Source: Nectonema munidae (taxonomy: Eukaryota > Nematomorpha > Nectonematoida > Nectonematidae). Taken from it: a DNA stretch of 64,000 nt. A model generated the notes under the pieces. That model searched no databases, was not told the origin of the DNA, and saw nothing but the letters and a program-made list of their open reading frames with translations. The stretch is from contig JAUIRK010000612.1 of the NCBI GenBank assembly GCA_030549495.1, positions 1 to 64,000 on the forward strand, given 5' to 3'. Position numbers and translations under genes: made by a program. Of the stretch, positions 33,801 through 48,800 are shown piece by piece (position 1 is the first letter of the stretch; each line of letters begins with the position of its first letter).

Positions 33801-36800
33801 ATTATTTCATATTGAGACATGCCAGACAGTCTATTCATCGAATGGAACGGCTTTGTTCCATTTTGATATTATATCGAACATGAAAGTCATTTACATTTAA
33901 CCAATAAAATATTTTGTTGTGAAATGAGTGACATTTATTTTGACGCTCAGACACAAATATATGTTATGATCAAAATCAGCAGTAGAGTTTTGTTAAGACA
34001 TATTTTCCTATAAGTTTATCATACATATATTTATTGAGTATATTTTCTAAATATTCTGTATATACCTGATGGATTAATTGCTTGTGTAGAATGAAATGTA
34101 TTTATTGTGTTGATTAGCAAATCTTATCATCAAATAAAAAATTAAAAAAAAAACAAAAAAAATGGGAGGTGAAAAAATTTGTAGGAGTGGGTAATTTTTC
34201 GTAGTTACATCCCTACTATACCAAAATTAAGAGCTAAGATTTTTGCTAAAATATTAATTTGAAGGGAAGTTTGTCTCGTTGTGTTACAAAATAAGAAAAT
34301 TTATATGGAAAACTTTTGACCGGCAAAAAAAGTGTTTGAAACTATTTTTTGTGTCTGCACTCACCTTTTTGTTCCTGTCTTCGCATTCCTTCAGGGCATT
34401 GGTTGTATCATCGAGTTCTTGTTGTAGTGATTGACACTCGCTTTCAATTTTTTTGCGTTGACCATTCAACGCATTGGCTTGAGTGACAGCGTCATTTGCT
34501 CTTTCATTCAATTCTGATATCTCCACTTGCATGTATCTTCGACTTTTTTCTGAATTCTCCAGCGAAGTTCTGATTTCATCCAATTCGCCCTGCAAGAAAA
34601 ATAGGGTTTAGCAATACAATATAACGAGTATCCATATTGATTCACAAATATCAGAGAGGTGAAAAAATAATTGCAGGTAATATATTCAAATCGACTTTTT
34701 GTTTATATCCACATAACACATTTCGCCATATGGAGGAGTTTAACTTTGTTTTATTTATGCAATCCGCCTGTCTTTGGTCATTTTTATTTTTTTTTTGGCA
34801 TATCCAACATATTTATTATTATTCAATTTTATACTTTTTACTTTCATTCTGAAAAACATTATGTGCTTTAACCCATTTACGGCCAATGTTCCTATTTTGG
34901 AACATAAGTAATTTCATCTTCGTCTGCTTTTTTCAATGACTTTGAATATAAATCGTCTGCGTTTTTTTAGATATCGTCTGCTTTGCTTGACCTTAAATGG
35001 GTTAAATTAAATTTGGTATACAACTTCTCTTTGATATCTTTTCTGACATTCCGTGTTCCAGCGTGTTATAAATACCTTTCAGTATAAAGAGGTGATTATG
35101 GATCTTACTTCCTGATACTCGCGATATCTTTTACTATATGTTAAACTTAGTAAAATATAAAATATTTAATATACTTGAGAAACGATCTTACCTGCATGAT
35201 GTTCGTCTTTCTCTCCGCTAGGATGTACTGATCTCTGCATTCATTCTTCTGATTCTGCTCGTCCTCAATCATCTCTTCCAACTGCTTGATCTCTTCGTGC
35301 AACTTCTTCACATTTTTGTTGGCATCAGCTGCGCTCCTATTCGCCTGATCGATGCCAATCTCAAGCTCGTTGATGTCTGACTCCAGCTTCTTCTTCATTT
35401 TGTACACTTCAGCTTTGCTCTTCATCTCACAGTCTAAACTCGCTTGCATCGACTCCAGTATCTTGGAATGGTTTCTTCTAAAAAAAAAGGTAAAATAGTC
35501 AATCTTTTTTTCTTTTGCCCAATTGTAGTTAACGCTTCAATCCTTGGAGAACCACACTTTCGGAAGAGTAATGGTCTGTTTTCTTTTTCAAAAACAATTG
35601 TTATTTCTTGGAACACCGATGTCACAATGGTCTTTGATGTCACACTGATTTTTGAAATCGTGTATTGAAATGATACTTTAAGATGCTTCTGTGTATAAAT
35701 AAACTGAAGAACTAATTAAATATTTTACCGCTCTAACCAAATCAATTTAATAGGGTGTCTATTAAATAATCAGCTGAATCTTTTGAATCATTTTGAATTT
35801 AAATGTCTTTATTCTCTATATTTTATTTATAAGATTGAATATTAAAATTTTTAGAGTTCTTATATTTTACATAATATAATATTGCATCCATATTTTTTTA
35901 GCATAAAGTGCAAAATTTTTAGAAGGTGCTAAATCGTGTCATTTGTGGAAGAGATAATTGAAATGTTCTAAGATTCATCTAAAATTTATGGGCAAATATT
36001 TTAGAAAATTTATTAGAATTATTATATTTGCTTACTCCAACGTTTAAACGATAGCAAACTTGTTTGTTAATCAATAAAGTACCTTTTCTCCTTCGATTCA
36101 TCTTTGAAGAAGAAAAATTCAATTCTTTTATTGAATTGAAGCCCCTCTCGCCACGTCTCCTTTCAGGCCTGATTTCAAATTTCCAATAAAATAGTAACTA
36201 TTGCTATGAAACACACATTAATTGCAAAAAGTAAGATGTGCAAGTTTTGGAAGAAAATGGAGAATGTTGGCGCATATCAGGAGTTTTAGTATAATATATG
36301 TATTTATATCAAATTTTTTTCTTCAAATATACAATTATATATAGCCTACGTCTCTTAAGCCTTTTTATATCTTATTTATATTTTAAATAAAAAAGTTTTT
36401 TCTATTTTTTTCAATGTTTTGAAGAACTCTTCATTTTAGGTCAATTGAGCCTTTTGTAGGTTTTGATAGTTTTTTTAATCATTCTGGTGTTTATATAACT
36501 GAACTCTTGTTGCATAATAATAATAATACTTATTTGTTTCAGTCATATCATAATTTTTTATCTATCTCTACCTCTAACATATTATTTGGTATATAAAAAT
36601 TTTACTTTAAGTTCAAATGAAAAAAAGTTTTGCAAGGTAAAAATAGAAAGTTTATGTTTTTTCTAGAAGCACCACGAAAATTTATTTTATATACTACACA
36701 TTTCTGTAGGAAATACACATTTTTGTTCGTGACCCTTTTAAGTTCATATTCTTTGCTCCGGATTAAAAAATCGGACACTTTATTCTTTGTATTTCTTTCA

Positions 36801-39800
36801 AAATAAACAACTTATCAAAGTGACATATGTTTATTTGTTACCGCGTATTCTCAAAGTCTTCATCTTTTTCTAGTAAGCGACGCTCAGTTTCCTGTCTGGC
36901 ATGGGCGAGATCTAATTGCAAGTACATGTTCTTGTTTTCCAGTTGTTCCAAAGCACTTTCTGCTTCTTCCAGGGCGGACTGAATTTCATCTTTTTCGATT
37001 TCCAAGCGCTTACGAGCTTTTTCAATTTCGTGGATGCTCTTAGCTTCATCACTCATTTGATTTGTCAGATCTTTGATTTCATCTAATCACAACATTCAAA
37101 AAAGAAAAATAAGGCACATTCAAGCGAATTGGTTAACAAGTGAGTAAGTATTAACTCTCATCTTAAAAAAATTTAATTTGCACTATGATGAAACTCAATA
37201 TAACAAAATTTTTAAAGATATTCTTGTTTATTGATTTTCATTCCAACTATATTTAAAAAAGTAAAAAAGATTATTTATGCACTAAAAATTATTCACAAAA
37301 AATATAAAAATTTGTCTGTAGGTAAAAGGCAAAAAATCTATAAAAATAAAGAAAAATAGCAAATTTTTGTCTAAATTGACAACTGCGTGGATAAGTAAGA
37401 AGGAATTTTACCTTGGAGAGCTTTATTTTCTCTTTTAAGGTAGGCAACAACATCATCATGTTCATCTTGGATTGATTTCATCTTGAAAATCTCGGTAGTC
37501 AAGGATCGATTCTCCTTTTGCACGGTGTCATAGTCTGTTGACAGAGTTTTCACCTTCTCTTTCCATTCACTGATGGTTTTGTCAAAGATCTTTTGCTTTT
37601 TTTCAGCTGCACTTGCGATTATATTTGCCTATTTAGTGGTCGTATAAATTAGCACAAAGCTCAGAAAAAAATGATTATTAAAAGTTAAACTAGTTCTTAT
37701 GAATTATAGTCATTGTGATAAAAATTATTAAGAAGAAGAAGAAGAAATTTATTGAACAGTGAATATTTAGAATAAACTACAAAGACACGTTATAAAGAAC
37801 GTAGAAAAAACAAAGTAAAACTGAAGCAATCACTGATATTAAACGTCATGAGTGACAGCTTGCAAGGCAGAGATAGGATAAGACTAATAATAATTAATTA
37901 ATTGATAAAACTTATAATAAGACATATAAATAATGAGAAAAGAGAAAAGTATAATAGTGTGAGTTTGGTGGGAGATTGGACTCATTTAATTAAAAAAAAC
38001 AAGTATACACTAATAAATTTGGTAAGCTTTAGAAAATATTCTTTAGAAAAAGAATCATAAAAGTTAACGCAGTGTAAACAAATAAAGAGAATAAGCTTAA
38101 ACTATTTTCATTTTTTAGTTTTTATTAATCTTTTCTATCTTTTTTTCCATGCATATATCTTTAAAGTTGAAAACTTCATTTTGTACAAAGAAAAATGTCA
38201 ACGAATGAAAACGCATTCTCAAATCTCCTTGTATGAATTTTAAAAAAAAATCAATTGAAATATTTATTATTCTGATTATATTTTTCTAAAAAAAAGAGGA
38301 AAAAGATATATGAGATAATTATAATTAGTAAATGGAGATTATCAAATTATTGCATAAGAATATTTCAAGTATTTTTTTTGAACCTGAATAATTTTTTATT
38401 CTATATCAATGCTAAAAAATTTTTTTCATGAGAATGAAATATTGTTACTTTTTTATTTTTTTGAATCATCTATCCAGATGGTGGCCGGATTTTAGATACT
38501 TCAACCCGATTCTCATTTCCACGATAAAAAGTTTGCTTAAAATCGTGAATTGAAAAAAAATAATAATAAATAAATTTAATATTATACAAAAATCTATTCC
38601 CAACTAAACAGCAAAGTGTAAAATAATTTTGCTCATGGTAAAAAAAGGTCCAAACTGAACGTTAAGCAATCATCCTATAACATCACAATAGAGAGGAACA
38701 CAATTTGCTGTCGATTTGAACCGGAACAACACCTTTTAAAAGCAACTAATATTGCATGCTTTACTTGATGATAAAGACATTGCTGAATAAGCTGAAAGCT
38801 GTTAAAAAATTTTTTATAAAAAAATTTGATATATAATATATTATACTCTGTCTATACTCTTTTTTTGTAATTTTATTTTTTTTATTTTCTTTAATTTTAT
38901 CTTTGTTGAGAATGACAGCCCATAAACTTAAGTATTATAAAAGTTAGTGAGCAGGTAAACACAAATTTTTTTATAAAGTGCTAAATCATGTCATTTGTGG
39001 AAGAGATAATTGAAATGTTTTAAGATTCATAAAAAAAATTTGTGGGCAAATATTTTAAAAAATTTATTAAAATTATTATATTTGCTTACTCCAACGTTTA
39101 AACAATAGCAAACTTGTTTGTTAATCAATAAAGTACCTTTTCTCCTTCGATTCATCTTTGAAGAAGAAAAATTCAATTCTTTTATTGAATTGAAAAGCGC
39201 ATTTTTTTAGTTTTAAATTAGGCTAATTTCTCAAAAAAAAAAGTATAAAAGTAGATATTTTCTAAGATTCATCAAAATTGAAACAATTATTGCAATTATT
39301 TGATAGTCAAGAGCCCCTCTCGCCACGTCTCCTTTCAGGCCTGATTTCAAATTTCCAATAAAATAGTAACTATTGCTATGAAACACACATTAATTGCAAA
39401 AAGTAAGATGTGCAAGTTTTGGAAGAAAATGGAGAATGTTGGCGCATATCAGGAGTTTTAGTGAAATATTTGAAAGTGTGTTGTAATCTTAAAAATTGAA
39501 GTTGAGCAAAGTTTATGACTTTTCAGATGGGAGGGAAGGGCGCATTTATCTCCTTGCTCACCTTTTCAGCATCTACTTGAGCATCTTCGAGTTCCAGAGA
39601 TATTCGTTGCTTAGCTTTTTCTGTGGAGAGTAACTTGGTTTGAGCAACTTCTAAAGCTTCTTCCACAGTCTTCAACTTCATTTGTAGTCTCTTTCTGATT
39701 TGGAAATAAACAAATGATTTAGTAACGCAATTTTAAGTGCAAAGAAAGCCAGGAGTGTTAATGTATCGTAAGAATAGAAAGAGCACGAACAAATTGGGAA

Positions 39801-42800
39801 GAAAAATAAATCAGGAAAATACTTACGCGAAGAGAGAAGAGTAAAATGTGTGTATGCAATAAATGTACATTCCATTCCTTTTCTCTCTTTCTCTTATATA
39901 ATATATATTAAATTTTTTTATTACTTCTAATTCTCTCTTCCTTGATTTCTTTTCTTCCTGTTCTTACCTCATTTACTTGCACATATGGAAAATTCAGGTT
40001 CAAATTTCAACACAGAATTACTTTAGCTTCTATTTTCAAAAAGTGATGTCATCTATCCGTGCTGCTCATCTCTTTCCAATCCTTTCATACATAAAGCAGC
40101 GGATTTTTATTGTTAAATACATCCGTATCAAACAGATGCTCCAAGAGTTAATCATTTTGAATTCAGCATGAAAAGTAAATCTTCCAAAATTCAAATCAAC
40201 AGAAAGAGGAAGATAAAGAAATCAGTATTCGATTCACATCATACTTTGTATACATATTAGAGAATACTTTATTTCCTCCATGCTTTTATATTATTTTGGA
40301 TGATTTAATTTTTGAAGTTCTGCTTTTCAAAAATCGTCTATGATTTTTACTCAATTTAAGTGAACCCTTTGAAGAAAAGTGTGATATCAGTGTGATAAGA
40401 ATGAAAATCTTCTCCCGAATTCCGTTGAAATAGATCCTAAATTGCTGATCCTCGAAAAGTTATTGAAGAAGGAGAACTCAATTCACAAAAAAGACGAACT
40501 GATATTGAAAAAGGAGCAACATAATTGCCCAAATTTTAACAAGCTCATAACTTTTTTTATTTTCATTGAAATTTCTTAAAGCTTTAAAACATCAATCTTG
40601 AAATCTCTTGATTCTCAGCACATTTATTCTAAAATTTGTCAAATTTCATAAACCACAAATTAACTATATTTTACTTTGAAAAACCTTACATTTACATCCA
40701 TATGAGCTTAGCCAAATAGTTCGTCCCCATTGTAATGCCTTTGCCAGGATCCCAACATTATTCTTTTAATTATTATTATTCTAGACACTTAGCATTTATT
40801 GACACAATCTTTGGAATGAGAGTAAAAGATATTTGAGGCAAATAAAAGAGGTTATTATAAAAATTGTTATAAAATTTAATGTTTCATTTTAAAAGAAGCG
40901 CGGTGTAATTTTTCGTTCTTTATTTTGAAATTTTTTTTTATTTTTTTATTTTTTTATACTCAAAAATCATTTCCATGATTCAATGAACGGTTTTTGTTAT
41001 TAGTTTGGTGGAGTAAAAGTTTAAAATGTGAACTACAAAAAGTGTTTAAAATAAGGAAAGTATAAGGTGTTTCATGATATACTTAGATTCTTCTAGTTCT
41101 TCAGAGCGTGTCGTGGCCTCGCCATCAAACTTCGCCTTCAGTGCCGAAAATTCATTTGAAACCTTCGCCAATTGTCGTTGAAGCTCGCTTTTCGCTTCTT
41201 GCTCTTCTTCAAGTTGTTCTCGAATTTGATCTATCTCATGCTGAGCATTTCTGAAAGCAGAATTTAGTTGCGTCTTTTCCTGTTAATACATTAATATTAT
41301 TTAAATATATTAAATTAATACATTAATTTTAATATATTAGATTTTTAGTTTGAGTTAAAAAAGTTTCACTTTCCAATCTGCACAAAACAACTATATGTGT
41401 TTATGTCTTCGAATATTTGCTACTTAAAAAATATGCTTTCCTTACCTATAACATTCTTCCTCAATTTATTGATTTTTCTCCAATATATTTCAAATTTACA
41501 TTTTTATATAAATTAATATGTTCTCTATTTTATGCTCTCATAACTACTTTCAAATAAATGATTATCTGTCTCTAAAGAATCAAGAAGTCATGTGCGTCTC
41601 TGAAAATGATGATTCAATCAAATCAAAAAAAACTTATTAATTTTTTAAAAATATCGACTTACAATATTTCAAACATGAAATTTCTGAAATAAAAAGATAA
41701 GTGAAATTTTTCGCATTTTTTAGTAAAATTTTAACAATTTTTGTTTATAGAGTTTCATGAAAAAAAACTCTATTATTTCTAAGATCGCTGTCCATTTTTA
41801 AGACGATTTCGGACATCCTGCTCCCTTTAGTACGATTGAATGAAATGACCTGACCTTGATTTCATCTTCAAGGCTGTTTCTCAGTTCGTTGAGTTGAGAA
41901 TTGAGATTTGCTTTGACTTTATTCAGCTGATTCACTTGGGATTCGCTATCTTCGAGTTGTTTCTGAATTTGTGAGTTTTCCGCTTCCAATCGCTGCTTAC
42001 TGGTCAAGTTTTCTAGGAGGGATCTGTTCACTTCATCCAATTTCACATTCGCTTCACTCAATTGTGAGTCAATTTGCTTGATAGATTTATCTGCAGTGGC
42101 CTGAAAAATTTCATACATGACAAATGGAACAATATTATATTGGTTTAAAAAGGAATTCAAAGCAGAAATAATTCTCTTGTTTTCAATGACAAATTTAGTC
42201 ATGTTCCAAAATTTATGTCACTATTGATTAAATTTTAGGGATGGATCCATACTCTTTAGTTCTCTTCCGAAGTTTAAAACTATCTTAAAACTATGGTATC
42301 TTTCCAAGTACTCTGAAATTCCTGGGTGTAACCTTAAATGCTGCTTTGTTTGCTCACGTCCAAGATAACCTTTTCTGGTTTTTTTTTTTTTCAAATATAT
42401 AAAATATAATACTTGATGTTGGAAATCTTGCAGCGGTTTGCATAAACCTTTAGATTTCACACTTCATTTCTTTTGAATACATATATTTTCATCAAAATTC
42501 AGTATAAAATTACATTATATCTCTGTTCATTCTTATTAATATTTTCATTTTATTTAAATAAACTTACTTACTTACTTAAATATAATTGAAAAAAAATAAT
42601 TGTAAAAAATGACATTCATTTAGCCGTAAAAATTTCATTTTGTATTTTCAAGTGAGTTATTGAGTAAGATAGTAGGTTAGTTAGGGTTTGGAAAGATATT
42701 TAGGTTTTGGGGGAGTAAGTAAGGTTGGTTATATCCTGGGTTTCGATACCACAAGGTCTCGGGTTCGATCTAGCATCAAACCTTCTTTGCTGATAGTTCA

Positions 42801-45800
42801 ACGCAAGTGGCACAATTGCACCTTGAAAATACTCTAGTAAATGCGTTGGTTATTTAGGAATATTTCAATGTCAAAGACGAAGTTTCGAAGATACGTTTAA
42901 AAGCATTTTTGAATCATTCTCGCTTTATTAAAACACACTTTTCCTTTTACATCGCTCTTTGATTTATGAATCAGATCAATTTGGAGAATTTATAACAATT
43001 TTTATAATCAAATAAACCATTTTATTTTTTTTAGTTAAGTGTATATATGATTTAGTTAGCTTGTAATCGTATTTACTTCTTCATTTCCTTACATAGACCC
43101 CATTGATATTATGCCTTTCATATAAACGCTAGAGCCTTTCATTCTGAGCGTAGCCTGGTGGACGGACTAGTTTCAGCACATTATATTATTAAGAAAGATG
43201 AACATAATATACTTTTCTATTTAATATATTACCCGACATTAAAATTACTATTCCAAGATGGAGCAGTTGGCAGACCCAACGTAACAACATTCTAGCAGAA
43301 GACACAGAAATTTTTGGCGCTGAGTATATATAGAGATTTTTATTGTATACTTAGACCGTCTAATAAACGAAAACGAAGAACGTTTCAAAGACGCTCAAAT
43401 AAACGCTGCCAGAGCACTTAATTTCTCTTATAAAGTTTGAATCAACATGAAAACGATTTTAACTACAATAATAATGAGATCAAATCACTTATCAAAAGAT
43501 ATGAGAATGATGATCCTCAAAAAAAGAAACCCTTTCACAAGAACTTGAGCTTTGGAAAAATGTGTGGAAATGATTGAAAAATTTAAAGAACTCTATTTCA
43601 GCTACACTCAAAGGCTTGAAGAGATTTCTTAACATCCCGGCTATATTAAACAATCAAATTTGTTAAGACGCAAACGAGATCAACCATGTTGGAAGATAGA
43701 TTGAACAAACGCAATTATGATCCGATATAGCTGATTGATTTGTCGAAAGTCATCGATGTTGCATTTTGCTATCTCATCTTCCATTGAACAATTAAATACC
43801 ATGTGGCAAATATTTTGGTAATAAAATAGATATGCTGTTATTTCTTTGAATCCTTTGCGTTATATATTTTTTTACATGATTAATATATTTGATTCTTTAA
43901 GATGCTTCAGAAATAGCTCTAATTTCAAGGAAATGGCAGTGAATTTTCAAAGGGAAAACTATACTTTATAAACTTTCTTCCACCCCCCCCCCCCCCCCGT
44001 CTTTTTCAAAATCGCGGATCTACGACTGGATTGCTAGGTAGTTTGACATTTAATAAGATTAATTATTGTTAGTTGATCAGACGGTTTATCAATAATTTAA
44101 TTCAAACCAGAAAACAAAGAATATGCCCTGTTTTAGAGTTATTTATTGCGAAAATTGGCACTGGACAAATGCTTCACCCTTTTATCCGGTTCAACAAAAC
44201 GCACACGCTGAACCACCTCTTTATATGCTTTAATTAAATTTATTATCACATATGTATATAATTTTTTTACTTTTATGTTTAATATAGGTATATATATATA
44301 TTTTTTAATCGTTGTTATCCAATGCAAACACATTTTTGAGCTAAAAAATCCTATTCTTTTGACTTTAAATCAATAAAATCGGTTTTACGGAAACTTTCCC
44401 AGCAAGTCAAGGTCTAGCTGGTGTTGCAACTATATGAAAGCACATATAAAAAGACTACCTAATTTTACATTTTCAAAATTCCCTATTTTGTTCATCCCCT
44501 ATTTTTAAATATCTTTTTTTTCATATTCTTAAGAACTAATTATAGTTTGCTGTTTTCACGCAATTTTAATGAACTCTCCAGCTGGTCTTCTGTTTACATG
44601 CCCAAACCACCTTAATCTTTGCCTCCTATTGCTTTATTGATTTAGTTTACATTACATAAACTTCTAATTGTTTCATTCTTAATTTGTCTTTCCAATTAGA
44701 TTTTACAAATAATTCTTAACATTCTCATCTCAGTTGTGTTTAGCCCATTTTTCTCAACTTCTTTTAACGCCAAACTTTGACTATTGTATACTAACTAGAT
44801 CTAATGCAACTTTTATAAAGATACCCCTTTATGTTTTAAGAAAAAGTAGGATCTCATAGAGCACTACTTAAAGATATAATTTTTTTTCGAAGCCAGTTTT
44901 ATTTTTTTGACTTTAAATTCCAAAATTTTTGTGTCTTTTTTGACTTATTGCACGAAATTTTTGACCTAAAGAAAAAATTTGAAGTTTTTTCAATTAAAAA
45001 GACTCGTTTCTTAGATTGTTTTAAAATAACAAAAAAAAGTATACATTCTGAGCAAAATAATTATAGTTTTAAAATAATATTTAATATTTTTTTTTTAGAA
45101 ATGGTTTTTTAATTTTTGTTGAACTAAAAAAATAACTTTTTGAAATTTATGACTCTAAAAAATGACAAAAACAGAAGAAAAATATTTCAAACTAGTTTAA
45201 AATTGGTTCACACTAACTTTTTATTTTTTTTATTGTTTTTTACTTTTATTTCAATTATTTTTAAAGGATGTTTTATTTGAAATTATTGTTTTTATATTTT
45301 CCCCTACATTTTTCTTCAATACATAATAGACATTAAAAATCATAATAGACATTAAAAAGTAGGATATAAAATTGTAAATTCAAGTAATGAATGATAATTC
45401 CTATTTAAACATGAAATAATCTCTCGATAAACATTCGGATTGAATATGGTAAGTGATGAGAGATGTGTTCGGGTAATCAAAAGGTCCCATGGCTTATGAA
45501 CCCGCCCCTATATGGTTTCATGTTTGAACCTGCCTACAGTTCGATAAGAGCAGTATAGATTCTGGTTCGGCTATAAAATCAGTGTTAGGTACTTTTATTC
45601 TTACATTCACGATATAAACTTTTTCTGGTCTCCCTACTCTTGTCAGACCACTAAAAAGTTGAACTAATTAAAGGTAGAGGTTCCATAGGGTGTTTTCATC
45701 AAGAAGGCACAATTGCGCCGCTTGAATCGAACGAGGAAAGCAGGCTTGATGCGGGATCGAACCCAAGACCTTGAGTTATCGAATCCAGCATCTAACCAAC

Positions 45801-48800
45801 CCTACTGACGAAAAAATTAAATAAGATGAAGTATAGTAAATAAAAACATAATAAATTCAATTTTTCAATCATTTTTGGATAAGTCTTACTTTGGCTTTGC
45901 TTATTAAGTCACTGTTCGTTTTTAGATCGTCAAGCTGAATTTTCATTGTAGATCTCTCTTTTTCAAGCCTTAAAAAAAAGAAAAAAAAAGTGTTTTTATC
46001 CAAAATTTTAAGCGAAACAATTTTTTTAAAAATCAACTAAATAAAAATTTTGAAAATTTTTTTTCTAATAAATTAAAAATTTTTTTTCATTATTCAATTT
46101 TATCAAAAATTTCCATTTTCATTGATTCTCAAAAGCCATGGAATGAGGTGAAAACAAGAATTTACCCTTAAAAGTTAATACACAGTCCTAAAATTAAAAT
46201 TAAGTATTAAAATATTGAAACTATAACTAAACAATTAAATTAATAAAGCTAAATTTTTGTAACTGCAAAATTAGGGCTATTAAAAATCTATTTAGAGAGG
46301 AAACCTGAGTAATCAAAGGTTTTTTTTGGTTTTGTTTAAACCAAAATTGAACAATATAACAGATCATAGCAAAAATAGAACTATTACTATATAAATATAA
46401 TTGACTAATATGTTTCTAATTACACACACACACATGACAGTTTTTATTTAAATTTTGGCAAGTATAATGATCAAATTTGGTTGAATTTTGATATGTTAAT
46501 TAATCAAACGTTAATTCAATTGGATATTTTTGTATCTTTTGAATCAAAATATTTTTTGCAACCATTTCTCAATTATACAATAATGCTAAAATTTGGTTAG
46601 ATTAATCTTATTTATTTAATCGGCAAATCATTTATCTAAGAATAAATGGGATAATTATATTTTTATCACTTGCCAATTTTCAGAGTGACAAATTTAAAGT
46701 TAATCAAACAAATTTTGAAGTTATTTTCTTGGATTGTAAATAAACAAAATTTTAAGGAAAAAAACTTTTTTTGAGAAATTGAGCGATTTTACAATGTATT
46801 TATCGTTGTCTAAAATGAACTCAACGCAAAAGAATGCCAATCTAGATTTTGGAGTATTGCTGGTCTTACACTACGAATACAAAGGCATATATCATCTTAC
46901 ATAAATCGAAGTAAAAGTCTCCTTACAGAAAACTAAACTATATTTGATTCAACCATATGTTCAAAACTACAGCAAAAGCGGCGGGCAGCCATCAACAGAA
47001 TGCCTCTTTACTCTAAATCTCTAACCCTAACTAAGAGGCTTAATGCTTGAAAGAAGAGAAATCAAAATTCATGAATGAAATGTTACCTGGACTTCGCCTT
47101 TTCCAATTGGTCAATCTTCTCTCCCATTTCACTGACGGCATCGTTGTGCTTCTTTCTTAGCATGTTTGAAGTTGTTTCGTGATGAAGAACGGTTTCTTCG
47201 AGATCCTTCCTCAGCTTGTGGATCTCTTCCTCTCTCTTGCGATTCAAATCTTTTTGCGCAGAACTCGCTCCTCCTTGCTCTTCAAGTCTCTCTGAAAGCT
47301 CGTCCAGTTCTCTTCGAAGTTCACTCTTCTGTTTTTCAGCCTAAAGAAAATGAACAAAAATGTTTAATCGGGGCATGAAATTCCTGAATCTTATTTACGT
47401 TACCTTTGTCCTCGATTGCTTTTCCGCATCCAATTCTTCCTCCAGTTGGTCTATCTTTGACTAAATGTTTAATACAAACCACTTAAATTTCTTTAATTTT
47501 TCAAGTATCAAATAATCATGAGAAGAAATATCATGTGATTAATCTTGAGATCTTTTTCTCAAATCATTAGTAAGAAATGGTTCATAGCATGGTAATGTAA
47601 TATTTTTATGTCATTATAAAGAAGATATTTTTACATTGAAAAAATTTAACCAGTGTATACTGTATGCATCAAATGACTACAAAATCTCAAATTTGATCAA
47701 AGCTTAAGATTTTTGCGACAAGATAGGAAAATTATCTACAATATACTGAGATGGAGATGGAATTGAATATTTAGCAAAAGAATATTAAGAAAGAACTCAC
47801 GACTTCAAGCATAAATGTAATATTTATCAAAACCAATGGCAACAAAGCGATATATTTTAATGATGCATTGATGAAATTACATCTTCTCATAGCTGGCAGT
47901 TCAAGCTGAAAGTCTTAATAAGTTCAAAAACACGCTCTTCGCAAATGTTCAAAAGTCCTACTTTCCAAGCTTCTTTGATTTACATCTTTACTTTATCAAA
48001 TTTGGAAAAAATATCTTCCTCATGCTAAATTTGCATTCTATAAACCGGAGCTCTACATTCCGGAAATTTGAAGAATGTAAAAACTTAGTTTAAATTCCCT
48101 TATTCAAATCGGAAAAAATATTTCGTTTTTTTGAAGAAAATATATTTTTAAATTTATAAAATGTTTACACTTTTGATTCTTTATTTATTCCAGTACAGTA
48201 ATGCTTACATTAAAAGAATAGCAGAATATATCCTTCTATTCTATATGAAATACTAACTTTCATATCTTCTCATTTCTCTCTGTATTTTTTGTATGAAAAT
48301 TAGGGAATCATGTGTTTCAATTTTGCTGCACAAATCAAATTATTCACTTCAAAACTTTAATATTACAACAGATAAGTTATGTGAAACAAGTTATGGAAAC
48401 TTTCAAAAAAGTCAGAGTGTACCAAAAAACATCTTAAAGTAAATCTAAAAAGATGCATATAATTTTATCAAAATTTATGCCCGCCATCATGATAGACTCT
48501 GATGCAAAAGAAAAAGAAAAGAATAATATCAATACTCATAATTTCAAAAAGAAAAATATTAGATAAATAATTTTTTAATTTAAAAGTGTACCTTTAATTT
48601 AAACAATCTGTTTTTAGAAAAAAAGTAAGCGTATTTGATAATAATGGACCGGATAATTGATTTTCGTCCAAATTTGTTTTTCAGTTCAGTTCAAATTAAA
48701 ATTTTTCTTAACTAATTTAAAACCATCATTCATTGTGACTAATTAAGAATTTTGAAATGAATTTGCAAACTTCAGAAACATTAAAAAGATAAATTCATCC

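Noticed and set aside
43085-43360. Possible solo LTR (text with TTGGCAGACCCAACG resembling a primer-binding site)
   Set aside because: I found no second LTR, no TG...CA ends and no target duplication.
45450-45610. Further tRNA-like SINE next to SINE copy 5
   Set aside because: B-box-like text is present but there is no A box at the right spacing and no second copy.
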